In this document: positions 23,498 to 32,028 of the stretch, piece by piece
Numbering within the stretch: position 1 is the first letter of the stretch
How the letters are laid out: each line of letters starts with the position of its first letter
Origin: Bacteroides sp. CAG:709
Lineage (GTDB): Bacteria; Bacteroidota; Bacteroidia; Bacteroidales; UBA932
Reading direction: 5' to 3'
Length of the DNA: 38,997 bases
Assembly (NCBI GenBank): GCA_000434935.1
Contig: FR882187.1
Location: forward strand, 26,891-65,887
Made by a program: the position numbers and the translations under genes
The notes under the pieces: model-generated
Seen by the model: the letters and a program-made list of their open reading frames with translations, nothing else
What the model was told of the DNA's origin: nothing
The model's database searches: none

Positions 23498-23680
23498 ATG
23501 CGCGGGAGACGGAGTGCAGAAAAATTAGGCAGAGATGAGAAAACGGTGAAACAGAGACAAGCCCGGCGGGTAGAGTGGGTGGAGACGGCATTGGCTCTCG
23601 AAAAGAGGGGACCCACGCCAGTGGGGAGGACCGGCGCAGGCCAGCTCTACCCGCCGAGCGCCACAACTCACAATTACTAA
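23498..23680 (+). CDS. Possible small basic protein (doubtful)
   Basis: A 60-codon frame that starts with ATG 7 nt after a perfect AGGAGG. The product is Arg-rich with no recognised domain. The frame runs through the arms of the 23561-23659 inverted repeat, and AGGAGG can arise by chance in this purine-rich stretch. It is recorded only because the start signal is unusually good for this genome. Confidence 0.15.
   Translation: MRGRRSAEKLGRDEKTVKQRQARRVEWVETALALEKRGPTPVGRTGAGQLYPPSATTHNY
23561..23659. repeat. Large inverted repeat, 15-bp arms, related to 23065-23184
   Basis: GCCCGGCGGGTAGAG (23561-23575) and CTCTACCCGCCGAGC (23645-23659) are complementary with one mismatch around a 69-nt GC-rich spacer. 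The arm opening GCCCGGCG, the preceding A, and the similar spacer size match the repeat at 23065-23184, so they may be members of one family. It lies about 75 bp beyond the 3' end of the RND/TolC gene. Confidence 0.6.
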
Positions 23681-23735
23681 AACAGCCACATCCACTAGCT
23701 CCCCTGCCAGGATTCCGAACTGGAACTATACCACG

Positions 23736-26700
23736 TTAATTCCAACCGCCGCCGAGAGCCTTGTAAAGACCTACCAATGCCAGATTTTCGCGGGTCTTGG
23801 CCTCGTTGAACTCGATTTGGGAGGAAAGATACTTACGCTGGGCATCCAACACGTCGATATAATTGATGACGCCGTTGATGTACTGACTGTTCGCAAGGGT
23901 AATGTACTTCCCTGCCGCCTCCTCCATTACGGATTTCGCATAGGAATTGGAACGTGCGGACTGTAAGCTGACAGTGGCGTCATACACCTCCCTGAAGGCC
24001 TGCAAGACATCCTTTTCATATTTGAGACGGGATTGCTCATAAGAAGAGATGGCCGCCTTCATGGCCGCCTTACGCTTGCCGAACTCAAAAATCGGAGACG
24101 CCAGCGTCGCACCGGTGAACCAGAACGGAGACTTCAGGAAATTCTTGAGCTCGTCATTCTCCAGACCGGCACCCAGGTTTATCACGAAAGTCGGAAAACG
24201 CTCGGCAATGGAAACGCCCACACGAGCCTCGGCCGCCTTCAGGGAATGCCGCGAAGACATCAAATCAGGCCTGCGCTTCAAAATATCCGACAAAACGCCT
24301 GTCGGGACATCAGAATCACTATAAATATCAGATGCGGAAACACTTCGTGCAATTTCCCCTGGGTACGAACCGGTAATGAAACACAACTCACTCTCCTTCA
24401 GCGCAATCTGCTTCTCCAGGTCAGGAATCATTGCCTTGGACGAAGCGAACTCCACGAGAGCCTGCTGGTAAGGAATTTCCGAAGTCAGACCGCCTTCAGC
24501 CCTTAGTTTCGCCTGCTTTACGGACTCACGCCTGGTCTCCATGGTATTGGTGACAATCGCCATCTTCCTGTCCAGGCCGACAAGCTCATAATATGCAGAC
24601 GCCACACTGGCTACAATGCTCATTTTCACAGCCTTCTGCGCATCCTCGGCAGCCATCCAGTCAGCCAGTTTCTCCCGGCTTGCCCACTTCAGGCGTCCCC
24701 AGAAATCCACTTCCCAGCTGAGCGACGCCTTCACGCCGAACTCAATATTGTCCGGACTCTTGCTGGTGCCGCCGTAATTGCTATGGTCATCCTGCGCATA
24801 TTCCTTCGCCGAAACCGCCGGCAGCTGCGAAGCCTTCTGCATCCTGTACTTGTAACGCAGTTCATTGAGCCGTTCAGCCGCTATCAGCACATCCTTGTTA
24901 TAGGTCAATGCCGTTTCGATAAGTTCCTGAAGTTCAGGCTCTTTAAAAACATCCTTCCAGCCGAGGTCCGCGATGCTGCTGTCACCCGACTCCACGGAAA
25001 ACGACTGCGGCACGGCGCCCAAATCAGGTTTCTGACAATATCTCGATGTCGAGCAAGAGTTCAGGGTCAATGCTGAAGCCACGACGAGCACCAACATTGA
25101 CATGAACGACTTCCTGCCGCCTATGACGTTTTTCATTTTCGGACGCATTTTGGAGAAATATGACCTCATTTTATAAATCGCGACGAAAAAGAACGGCACG
25201 AACACGATTCCGACCGACACGCCGACAATCATACCGAAGAAGACGCCCGTTCCAATATTCTGACGGCTTTCAGAGCCGGGACCGCTGGCGAACACCAACG
25301 GGAGCATACCGAGGATAAATGCCAATGATGTCATCACGATCGGCCTGAACCTGAGTTTCGCGGCCGTAACGGCTGCTTCCACCACGTCTTTCCCGGCTTC
25401 CACCTCTTCCTTGGCAAATTCCACAATCAGAATCGCATTCTTCGCCACAAGGCCCACCAGCATCACGAGACCGATCTGGAAATAAATATTGCTCTCCATG
25501 CCCAAGACTGCGATACCGAGGTACGCACCGGCAATGGCTATCGGCAATGACAATATCACCGCCACAGGAACCAGCCAGCTTTCATATTGGGCGGCAAGGA
25601 AAAGGAACACGAAAAGCAGAGCCAAAGCAAGGACGAGCCCCGTCTGACCGCCTTCCTTCTTCTCCTGATAAGACATTCCGCTCCATTCCACGCCGATATT
25701 GTCCGGCAAATGCTCGTCCGCGACTTCCTGAAGTATGGCCAGGGCGTCTCCGGAACTTACACCGTTGGCCGCCTCACCGCTGATAGTAGAGGAATTGTAC
25801 ATATTGAACCTCTTGATAGTTCCCGGGCCTGTAGTGTAATGCGTGTTTCCCAGGGCATTGACAGGAATCATTGTCCCGCCGGAACTCTTCATGAAGAAGA
25901 GGTTCAAGTTGTCCGTATGGGCACGATATGGCGCATCTGCCTGGATATAAACACGATAGATACGGTTATACATATTGAAGTCATTCACGTAGATCGCTCC
26001 CGTGAAAGCCTTGAGCGTCGCGAACACATCGGCCATCGACAGGCCCAGAAGCTGGATCTTGTCACGGTCCGCATCGAAATACAGCTGCGGGATATCCGCC
26101 TGCATACCAGAAGAAAGACCTGTCAGTTCCTTCCTCTTCGACGCATAAAAAAGCAATGTATCCGTAGCATTCTGCAAATCCTGGTACGTAGCGTCACCCC
26201 TGGCCTCCAGGACCATGGAGAAACCGCCGGAAGTTCCAAGTCCCGGAATGACAGGCGGCGTACTGATATAAACCCTGCTTTCAGGATAACGGGACAGCGT
26301 ATCCCTCACCATCGCGATAGTCTTGGTCATGTCAGTCACCTTGCGCTGATTCCAAGGCTTGAGAATCACTGTCAATGTACTGCCGGACTGCGTCGTACCC
26401 ACACGCGGGCTTGAACCCGTGACATTGAGCACGTAATCCACATCCTGCTGACGCAGCAGAAACTCCATCGCCCTGTCGGTAATCACCCTCGTACGTTCGA
26501 GCGTCGCACCCATAGGAAGCTCCAATTCGACCGTGAAATACCCCTGGTCCTCCTTAGGAATGAAACTCTGCGGGATAATGCGGGCCAGCACGAAAATACC
26601 GATTATGGCAATGCCGAAGAACGCGAACATCCTTCTGGAATTGTTGACGGCCAGGCTCACCATCTTCGTGAAGAATGATGTACCGGAATCCATCCACAAA

Positions 26701-28244
26701 TTTATCTTGTTGAAAATGAAGTTGGTGGAGCCGCCTTCACCATGTGGTTTGAGGAACTTCGAGCACATGACAGGGCTCAATGTAAGTGCCACAACAGTCG
26801 AAATGATGACCGACACGGCGATAGTTACAGTGAATTGGCGGAACAGCTGACCGGTAATTCCCGAGAGGAAGCTCACCGGCACGAACACGGCACAAAGCAC
26901 CAGTGACATCGCCACAAGCGCACCTCCGATTTCGCGCATCGCTTTCTTCGTCGCCTCATAAGGTGACAGATGCTCGGTCGTCATGATACGGTCCACATTC
27001 TCCACCACGACAATCGCGTCATCGACCACGATTCCGATCGCCAGGATAAGCCCCAGCAAAGTCATCATGTTCAGCGAGAATCCGAATATGAGCATGACTC
27101 CAAAAGTACCTATCAATGAAATCGGTACGGCAATGGCCGGGACCAATGTCGCCCTGACGTTCTGCAACGAAAGGAACACCACCAGAATGACCAGGAAAAG
27201 AGCCTCGAACAATGTCCTGTAGACATGGTGTATCGACTCGGAAATGTAGGTGGTCATGTCGAACGGAATGTTGTAGGACATGCCTTCAGGGAAGCTTGCG
27301 CTTATCTCTTCCATCTCAGCCCTGACATTCTCCGCCACCTCCATGGCATTGGCACCCGGAAGCATATAGACATTGACAACGGCCGCATTGCGGGCATTGA
27401 TACCGCTCTCGGTATTGTAGGACTGGGCTTCGAGCGAAACTCTCGCGACATCCTTCAGCCGGATGATGGCGCCGTCTTCGCCCGTGCGGACGACGATGTT
27501 CTCGAACTCCTCCACCGAAGACAAACGTCCGGGAGCCGTGATAGGAATCGTCACATCCACATCCGTAATAGGCTGCTGGCCAAGCACTCCGGCCGCCGCC
27601 TCACGGTTCTGGTCCATCAATGCGCCCTGCAGATCCTTAACAGTGATTCCAAGGCTCGCCATCTTGTCAGGCTGCACCCATATCTGCATTGCATAATAAC
27701 GGCTGCCGACATTGGAAACGCCTCCCACGCCGGCCACGCGCCTGAGTCTGTCCTGAATATTCAACGTCGTGTAGTTGCTGAGGTACACTTCGTCGAATTT
27801 CGGGTCGTCGGACATTATGGTTATCGTCATCAGTTTGCTGGACGACTCCTTTTCCACGGAAATACCGTTCTGCACCACCTCTGCCGGAAGCCTGGACTCA
27901 GCCAGCTTCACACGGTTCTGGACCTCCACCGCAGCAAGGTCCGGATCGGTAGAGATGTCGAAGGTCAATGTCGCTGAATACCAGCCGCTGTTGGAGTTGC
28001 TCGACTCCATGTAGAGCATTCCAGGCGTACCGTTGAGCGACTGCTCGATAGGAGTGGCTACCGCCTGCGAGACCGTCTGGGAATTGGCGCCCGGGTACGA
28101 TGTGGAAACACTGACCACAGGCGGGACAATCTTGGGATACTGGTCTACCGGAAGCAGAGTCAGTCCGATGAGTCCCACGAGTACGATTATAATAGATATG
28201 ACAGTCGAGAATACCGGCCTGTCAATGAAAAAATCCGATTTCAT
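23736..28244 (-). CDS. RND (HAE1) efflux pump fused to a TolC-type outer-membrane lipoprotein
   Basis: One uninterrupted frame of 1502 codons. Residues 1 to about 1036 are a complete AcrB-type drug:proton antiporter: FFIDRPVFSTVISIII at the start, TM4 proton-relay Asp408 and Asp409 in GIVVDDAIVVVENV, the TM10 lysine in LVGLVAKNAILIVEFA, and a cytoplasmic end (IYKMRSYFSKMRPK). From Met1037 a new signal peptide follows, with hydrophobic LVLVVASALTLNSC and Cys1064 as a lipobox cysteine. The remaining 439 residues are a TolC/OprM-type channel (WKDVFKEPELQELIETAL; WEVDFWGRLKW; LKRRPDLMSSRHSLKAAEARVG across two segments; ALGGGWN end). No stop or gap separates the parts. Signal peptidase II could cut at Cys1064, or translation may restart at Met1037. 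The adaptor gene lies 6 bp upstream. Confidence 0.9.
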   Translation of the reverse strand: MKSDFFIDRPVFSTVISIIIVLVGLIGLTLLPVDQYPKIVPPVVSVSTSYPGANSQTVSQAVATPIEQSLNGTPGMLYMESSNSNSGWYSATLTFDISTDPDLAAVEVQNRVKLAESRLPAEVVQNGISVEKESSSKLMTITIMSDDPKFDEVYLSNYTTLNIQDRLRRVAGVGGVSNVGSRYYAMQIWVQPDKMASLGITVKDLQGALMDQNREAAAGVLGQQPITDVDVTIPITAPGRLSSVEEFENIVVRTGEDGAIIRLKDVARVSLEAQSYNTESGINARNAAVVNVYMLPGANAMEVAENVRAEMEEISASFPEGMSYNIPFDMTTYISESIHHVYRTLFEALFLVILVVFLSLQNVRATLVPAIAVPISLIGTFGVMLIFGFSLNMMTLLGLILAIGIVVDDAIVVVENVDRIMTTEHLSPYEATKKAMREIGGALVAMSLVLCAVFVPVSFLSGITGQLFRQFTVTIAVSVIISTVVALTLSPVMCSKFLKPHGEGGSTNFIFNKINLWMDSGTSFFTKMVSLAVNNSRRMFAFFGIAIIGIFVLARIIPQSFIPKEDQGYFTVELELPMGATLERTRVITDRAMEFLLRQQDVDYVLNVTGSSPRVGTTQSGSTLTVILKPWNQRKVTDMTKTIAMVRDTLSRYPESRVYISTPPVIPGLGTSGGFSMVLEARGDATYQDLQNATDTLLFYASKRKELTGLSSGMQADIPQLYFDADRDKIQLLGLSMADVFATLKAFTGAIYVNDFNMYNRIYRVYIQADAPYRAHTDNLNLFFMKSSGGTMIPVNALGNTHYTTGPGTIKRFNMYNSSTISGEAANGVSSGDALAILQEVADEHLPDNIGVEWSGMSYQEKKEGGQTGLVLALALLFVFLFLAAQYESWLVPVAVILSLPIAIAGAYLGIAVLGMESNIYFQIGLVMLVGLVAKNAILIVEFAKEEVEAGKDVVEAAVTAAKLRFRPIVMTSLAFILGMLPLVFASGPGSESRQNIGTGVFFGMIVGVSVGIVFVPFFFVAIYKMRSYFSKMRPKMKNVIGGRKSFMSMLVLVVASALTLNSCSTSRYCQKPDLGAVPQSFSVESGDSSIADLGWKDVFKEPELQELIETALTYNKDVLIAAERLNELRYKYRMQKASQLPAVSAKEYAQDDHSNYGGTSKSPDNIEFGVKASLSWEVDFWGRLKWASREKLADWMAAEDAQKAVKMSIVASVASAYYELVGLDRKMAIVTNTMETRRESVKQAKLRAEGGLTSEIPYQQALVEFASSKAMIPDLEKQIALKESELCFITGSYPGEIARSVSASDIYSDSDVPTGVLSDILKRRPDLMSSRHSLKAAEARVGVSIAERFPTFVINLGAGLENDELKNFLKSPFWFTGATLASPIFEFGKRKAAMKAAISSYEQSRLKYEKDVLQAFREVYDATVSLQSARSNSYAKSVMEEAAGKYITLANSQYINGVINYIDVLDAQRKYLSSQIEFNEAKTRENLALVGLYKALGGGWN

Positions 28245-28250
28245 AAGTAG

Positions 28251-29405
28251 TTACTCCTGCTCAGTAGAACCATAAGGAACAGCCTCCACCTTGTTTCCGT
28301 GCGAGAGTTTGTGCTGTCCTTCCACGACAATGACCTCATTGGCTCTCAAGCCGCGCTCGACCACGGTGACATTCCCCACTTCCGGTCCCGTCTGGATAAA
28401 GCGTTTCTCCACGGTACCGTCACGCTTGACAACGAAGATGAACGTTCCGCTTTTCTCTATGGTAATGGCCTTCGTAGGCACTGCGACCGCGTTTTCCCTT
28501 ACATCCAGCAACACCTTCACGTTGGTGAACTGTCCCGGAAGCAGCTCCCTCTCCGGATTAGGCATCTCCGCCCTCACGGAAAAAGTACCCGATTTGGCAT
28601 CTACCAGCGGATCCGCGAAATCCACGAGTCCCTTATATTTATACTGAGATTTGTCTGCCAATGTGATGGTGACATAAGGATTCCAATGGCGGCTCGTGTC
28701 CTGCTGTCCGAGATTCACATTCCTGGCCTTGGACTTCTGGTAATCCAGGTCTGTCATCTTGAATTCCACCAGAACGGTATCACTCTTGACAACATTGGCC
28801 AGAAGCGACTGCGCGCCCGGACCCACCAACGTACCGATATCCACGTGCCTCTCACTGATGTAACCGCTTATAGGTGAACGCACTGTGGTATAGCTCAAAG
28901 CAAGACGGGCTTCCGTGAGATTGGCCTCACTGACATTGACATCAGCCTTGGCGCTCTCATAAGCTGCGACAGCATTGTCCAGATCAAGCTGGCTTACAGC
29001 CTTCTGCTCGAACAGCGGCTTGATTCTGGCGAGGTCGCGCTCCGCCTTGAGTGCGATAGCCTTGTTTTTGGCGACCAACGCTTCCGCCCTGTCGACCTGC
29101 GCCTTATATTGTTTAGGGTCAATGATAAAGAGGACCTGGTCCTTGTTTACGCGCGTTCCTTCCGCGAACATCATCTTTTCCAGATAACCTTCGACCCTCG
29201 CCCTGACCTCCACGAATTGCTGAGCGCGGATCTTTCCCGGGAATTCACCATAAACTTCCACGTTGCGGGTGCGGACGGTATCCACGCCTACGATAGGAAG
29301 GATTTCCTCCACATGCTTCGGCCTCAGTAAAAAAATAAGTGCAACTGCCACGCAAACGACTGCGGCAGCTGCACCAAAAACTGTCTTTCTATTCAATTTC
29401 TGCAT
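28251..29405 (-). CDS. RND efflux periplasmic adaptor (membrane fusion protein, AcrA type)
   Basis: A 384-residue adaptor linking the inner-membrane pump to the outer-membrane channel. The N-terminus has a hydrophobic anchor at about residues 9-27; its only Cys there lacks a proper lipobox, so it is probably a membrane anchor or uncleaved signal. Then come the barrel-sandwich half (VEVRARVEGYLEKMMFAEG), an alpha-hairpin (LVAKNKAIALKAERDLARIK to ANLTEARLALSYTTV), the second lipoyl half (VRSPISGYISERHVDIGTLV) and the beta-barrel and membrane-proximal domains. It is the first transport gene; the pump/channel fusion begins 6 bp after its stop. It follows purC by 27 bp on the same strand, without an evident promoter in between. 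Confidence 0.93.
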   Translation of the reverse strand: MQKLNRKTVFGAAAAVVCVAVALIFLLRPKHVEEILPIVGVDTVRTRNVEVYGEFPGKIRAQQFVEVRARVEGYLEKMMFAEGTRVNKDQVLFIIDPKQYKAQVDRAEALVAKNKAIALKAERDLARIKPLFEQKAVSQLDLDNAVAAYESAKADVNVSEANLTEARLALSYTTVRSPISGYISERHVDIGTLVGPGAQSLLANVVKSDTVLVEFKMTDLDYQKSKARNVNLGQQDTSRHWNPYVTITLADKSQYKYKGLVDFADPLVDAKSGTFSVRAEMPNPERELLPGQFTNVKVLLDVRENAVAVPTKAITIEKSGTFIFVVKRDGTVEKRFIQTGPEVGNVTVVERGLRANEVIVVEGQHKLSHGNKVEAVPYGSTEQE

Positions 29406-29432
29406 AAATAGCTGGTTTTACAGGAACTTACT

Positions 29433-30374
29433 TCACCTGAGCCCTTTCAAATAGTCTGCCACATTTCTCTCGATGATGTCGGCCGTATAGTCGCGACGCT
29501 CGAATTTCTGACCTGTGATGTTCTCGTAAAGCTCGATGTAGCGTTCCTCGATATGCGTAACGACTTCAGGTGTCATTTCAGGAACGGACTGTCCTTCCTT
29601 GCCCTGGAAACCATTGGCCATCAGCCACTCACGCACGAACTCCTTGGACAGCTGCTTCTGTTTCTGTCCGGTGCGGAGCCTCTCTTCATAGCCCTCGGCA
29701 TAATAGTAGCGGGATGAATCAGGGGTATGCACCTCATCCATCAGATAAATCTTGCCGTCACGTTTTCCGAATTCATATTTCGTATCCACGAGAATGAGTC
29801 CCATCTTGGCCGCAATCTCCCGGCCGCGCTTGAAAATGGCACGCGTATAATTCTCAATCTGAATATATTCCTCCTCAGGAACAATGCCCTGGGCAATGAT
29901 TTCTTCTCTGGTGATATCCTCGTCATGGCCCTCCATAGCTTTGGCCGACGGAGTGATTATCGGTTCCGGAAACGCCTGGCCTTCAACCATTCCGTCAGGA
30001 AGCGCCACACCGCACAACGTACGTTTTCCTTCCTGATATTCACGCCACGCATGGCCTGCAAGACATCCGCGGATAACCATTTCCACACGGTACGGCTCAC
30101 ATTTATAGCCCACAGTGACCATAGGATCCGGGGTAGCAATTTTCCAGTTCGGAAGGATATCCGAAGTAGCATCCAGGAACTTGGCAGCTATCTGATTGAG
30201 AATCTGGCCTTTGAACGGAATCCCCTTGGGAAGGACCACATCGAATGCGGAAATCCTGTCGGAAACCACCATTACCAGATACTTGCCGTCAATATCATAG
30301 ACATCACGGACTTTCCCGACGTATTTGCCGACCTGTCCGGGAAAATTGAAATCGGTCTTTACAATTGCATCCAT
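29433..30374 (-). CDS. purC: Phosphoribosylaminoimidazole-succinocarboxamide synthase (SAICAR synthetase)
   Basis: PurC joins CAIR and aspartate using ATP in purine biosynthesis. The 313-residue length matches the longer bacterial/yeast-type enzyme. Visible motifs include GKVRDVYDIDGKYLVMVVSD, DRISAFDVVLPKGIPFKG, EMVIRGCLAGHAWREY, the LVDTKYEFG segment and DEVHTPDSSRYYYA, which carries the catalytic and metal-binding acidic residues. It has a -7 promoter box 35 bp upstream and forms a divergent pair with the gene at 30492. It is followed 27 bp later by the efflux adaptor, so the pump genes may be read through from the purC promoter. Confidence 0.97.
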   Translation of the reverse strand: MDAIVKTDFNFPGQVGKYVGKVRDVYDIDGKYLVMVVSDRISAFDVVLPKGIPFKGQILNQIAAKFLDATSDILPNWKIATPDPMVTVGYKCEPYRVEMVIRGCLAGHAWREYQEGKRTLCGVALPDGMVEGQAFPEPIITPSAKAMEGHDEDITREEIIAQGIVPEEEYIQIENYTRAIFKRGREIAAKMGLILVDTKYEFGKRDGKIYLMDEVHTPDSSRYYYAEGYEERLRTGQKQKQLSKEFVREWLMANGFQGKEGQSVPEMTPEVVTHIEERYIELYENITGQKFERRDYTADIIERNVADYLKGLR

Positions 30375-30408
30375 CGTTTTATATGTTATGAAGTAAAATT
30401 CAATCCTG

Positions 30409-30416
30409 CAAAGTTA
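30409..30416 (-). promoter_or_regulatory. -7 box of purC (TAACTTTG)
   Basis: The minus strand reads TAACTTTG, 34 nt before the purC ATG. The same octamer occurs at the divergent promoter, tRNA-Asp and recA. Confidence 0.65.
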
Positions 30417-30459
30417 ACTAATGGGCATCGAAGAATGAAATAAATCGTCGAATTAGTCG

Positions 30460-30467
30460 TAACTTTG
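30460..30467 (+). promoter_or_regulatory. -7 box of the GNAT-like/mtgA pair (TAACTTTG)
   Basis: TAACTTTG lies 24 nt before the ATG at 30492 and points away from purC. No convincing -33 TTG is seen. Confidence 0.6.
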
Positions 30468-30491
30468 TAGAGGAAAAGCATTGGAATACAG

Positions 30492-31316
30492 ATGAGCTTC
30501 ATAGAGGACATAGCCGGTTGCATATCGGGGAAAGAAGTCACTGTCAGCCGGCACGAAGGGCACATGATGCTCGAATGCGGGAACGGCGCGACCATCCTCC
30601 CCATACCCGTAACCGCCCGCTCGCCCGAAGAGGCTGCGCAAGCTCACGCCGGATTGGAAAGGTCAATGCTGACCTACAAGGCTGACAATCCGGAGCGCAA
30701 GCTCGTTCCGCTTCCGGAAGACGTATGGAGAAGCCGCCCCGACATGATGAAAGCCAGACTTTTGGCCCAGCTGGGAGAATTCCGTTCCATCTTCGCCAGG
30801 AACACCTCGGTAAGGAGAATCACCAAACCGGAATCCGCCGGTTTCCTGAATGAATGGCACACATACGGCGATGCCGCGGCACGATACAGGTACGGCATTT
30901 TCACGAAAGACGGGACACTCATAGCCGTGGCGACGTTTTCTTCCGGCCGCAAATGGCTGAAAGACGACAGGACAATCCGGTCCTACGAATGGGTAAGATA
31001 TGCCTCCCTGCCGGAAATCCGTGTAATCGGCGGAATGGGAAAGGTTCTGAAAACGTTCATCAGGGAGGTAAAGCCCGATGACATCATGAGCTATGCCGAT
31101 ATGGAATGGACTGACGGTCAAGTATATACGAGATTAGGATTCCATGAGGACGGATTCAGGAGCCCGGTGGCGTTCTGCATTGACCCGAAAACCTGGAGAA
31201 GAAAGCCATTGGACAAAAACATTGACCCTGACGGAAATTTTTTATTTCACCTGAACCTCGGCAGCCGAAAATTCAGGATTGCGGGACAGCAACTTTACGG
31301 AACGGACAATGAATAG
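30492..31316 (+). CDS. Uncharacterised GNAT-like protein
   Basis: A 274-residue soluble protein without signal peptide or membrane span. The central part resembles a GNAT-like domain otherwise familiar from phage-type proteins: a core LIAVATFSSGR strand, YEWVRYASLPEIRVIGGMGKVLKTFI, and the closing DIMSYADMEWTDGQVYTRLGFHEDG, as in the pattern SYADxRWSxGxxYxxLGF. The N-terminal 100 residues are not recognised; they are rich in Arg and Pro. The last codons overlap mtgA by 8 bp (ATGAATAG), so the two are translationally coupled, hinting at a cell-envelope or nucleotide-linked job. No substrate can be assigned. Confidence 0.55.
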   Translation: MSFIEDIAGCISGKEVTVSRHEGHMMLECGNGATILPIPVTARSPEEAAQAHAGLERSMLTYKADNPERKLVPLPEDVWRSRPDMMKARLLAQLGEFRSIFARNTSVRRITKPESAGFLNEWHTYGDAAARYRYGIFTKDGTLIAVATFSSGRKWLKDDRTIRSYEWVRYASLPEIRVIGGMGKVLKTFIREVKPDDIMSYADMEWTDGQVYTRLGFHEDGFRSPVAFCIDPKTWRRKPLDKNIDPDGNFLFHLNLGSRKFRIAGQQLYGTDNE

Positions 31317-32028
31317 GAAAAAACGCACATTCACAGGTAGACTCTGGCGCCTGCTGCTTATAAAGCTGCCGGCTTGCTTCCTCATATTCACCATCTTATG
31401 GGTGACGGCCCTCAAATGGATACCTGTCTGGTGGACTCCATTGATGGCCGTAAGGTCCATCGAGTACAGAAACGACAAGACATTCCGCACCCACAAGACA
31501 TGGGCGAGCTACGGCCATATTTCCCCAGAACTTGCCAAAGCCGTGATAGCCAGCGAGGACAACTTGTTCGATTCACATAACGGCTTCGACTGGAAACAGA
31601 TAAACAAAGCCATTGAAGACCATGAGCAGACGGGAAAACGCCTCCGCGGGGCGAGCACGATATCGCAGCAGACAGCCAAAAACGTGTTCCTGCTTCCGTC
31701 CAGAAGTTTCGTCAGAAAAGGCCTGGAGGCTTATTTCACTGTCCTGATCGAGGTCATCTGGGGGAAACGACGGATAATGGAAGTATACCTCAACGTAGCC
31801 GAAATGGGGAAAGGGATTTATGGAGCAGAAGCCGCAGCCGAACAACTGTTCCACAAAAAGGCATCCAACCTGACGAGACGGGAATCTTGCCTGATCGCCG
31901 CCTGCCTGCCCAATCCGCTGAAACGCAATGCCGCCAGACCGTCGAGTTACATACTGAACAGGGCGGTCTCCATAGAAAGACTCGAATCCAAATTAGAATA
32001 TCCCGGCTGGGTGCGACACAAGCGCTAG
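31309..32028 (+). CDS. mtgA: Monofunctional peptidoglycan glycosyltransferase
   Basis: MtgA polymerises lipid II into glycan strands without a transpeptidase domain (GT51). The start at 31309 is chosen because ATGAATAG couples it to the upstream stop; an ATG at 31279 would add ten residues. With this start the protein has 239 residues, one membrane anchor (about 13-40) and a GT51 domain with ASEDNLFDSHNGFDW (catalytic Glu83), GASTISQQTAKNVFL and EVYLNVAEMGKGIYG. The length fits the family. Its stop shares the tetranucleotide CTAG with the convergent recX stop. Confidence 0.93.
   Translation: MNRKKRTFTGRLWRLLLIKLPACFLIFTILWVTALKWIPVWWTPLMAVRSIEYRNDKTFRTHKTWASYGHISPELAKAVIASEDNLFDSHNGFDWKQINKAIEDHEQTGKRLRGASTISQQTAKNVFLLPSRSFVRKGLEAYFTVLIEVIWGKRRIMEVYLNVAEMGKGIYGAEAAAEQLFHKKASNLTRRESCLIAACLPNPLKRNAARPSSYILNRAVSIERLESKLEYPGWVRHKR

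Larger units (their letters stand above)
22866..23735. other. 870-bp structured intergenic region
   Basis: Between the tRNA-Asp terminator and the end of the RND/TolC gene no frame resembles a known protein. The region holds three AAACGTTT-core hairpins and two large GC-rich inverted repeats (listed separately), plus a strongly purine-rich stretch at about 23386-23560 on the plus strand. The frames that span it cross the tRNA or the hairpins and have low-complexity translations, so they are treated as chance. Confidence 0.6.

Noticed and set aside
23142..23666. 174-codon minus-strand frame and an overlapping 79-codon frame in the structured region
   Set aside because: Translations are Ser/Pro/Phe-rich low-complexity readings of the purine-rich strand and hairpin arms; no start signal or recognised domain.
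25587..26414. 275-codon plus-strand frame inside the RND pump gene
   Set aside because: Antisense shadow of a conserved coding region; translation has no protein family character.
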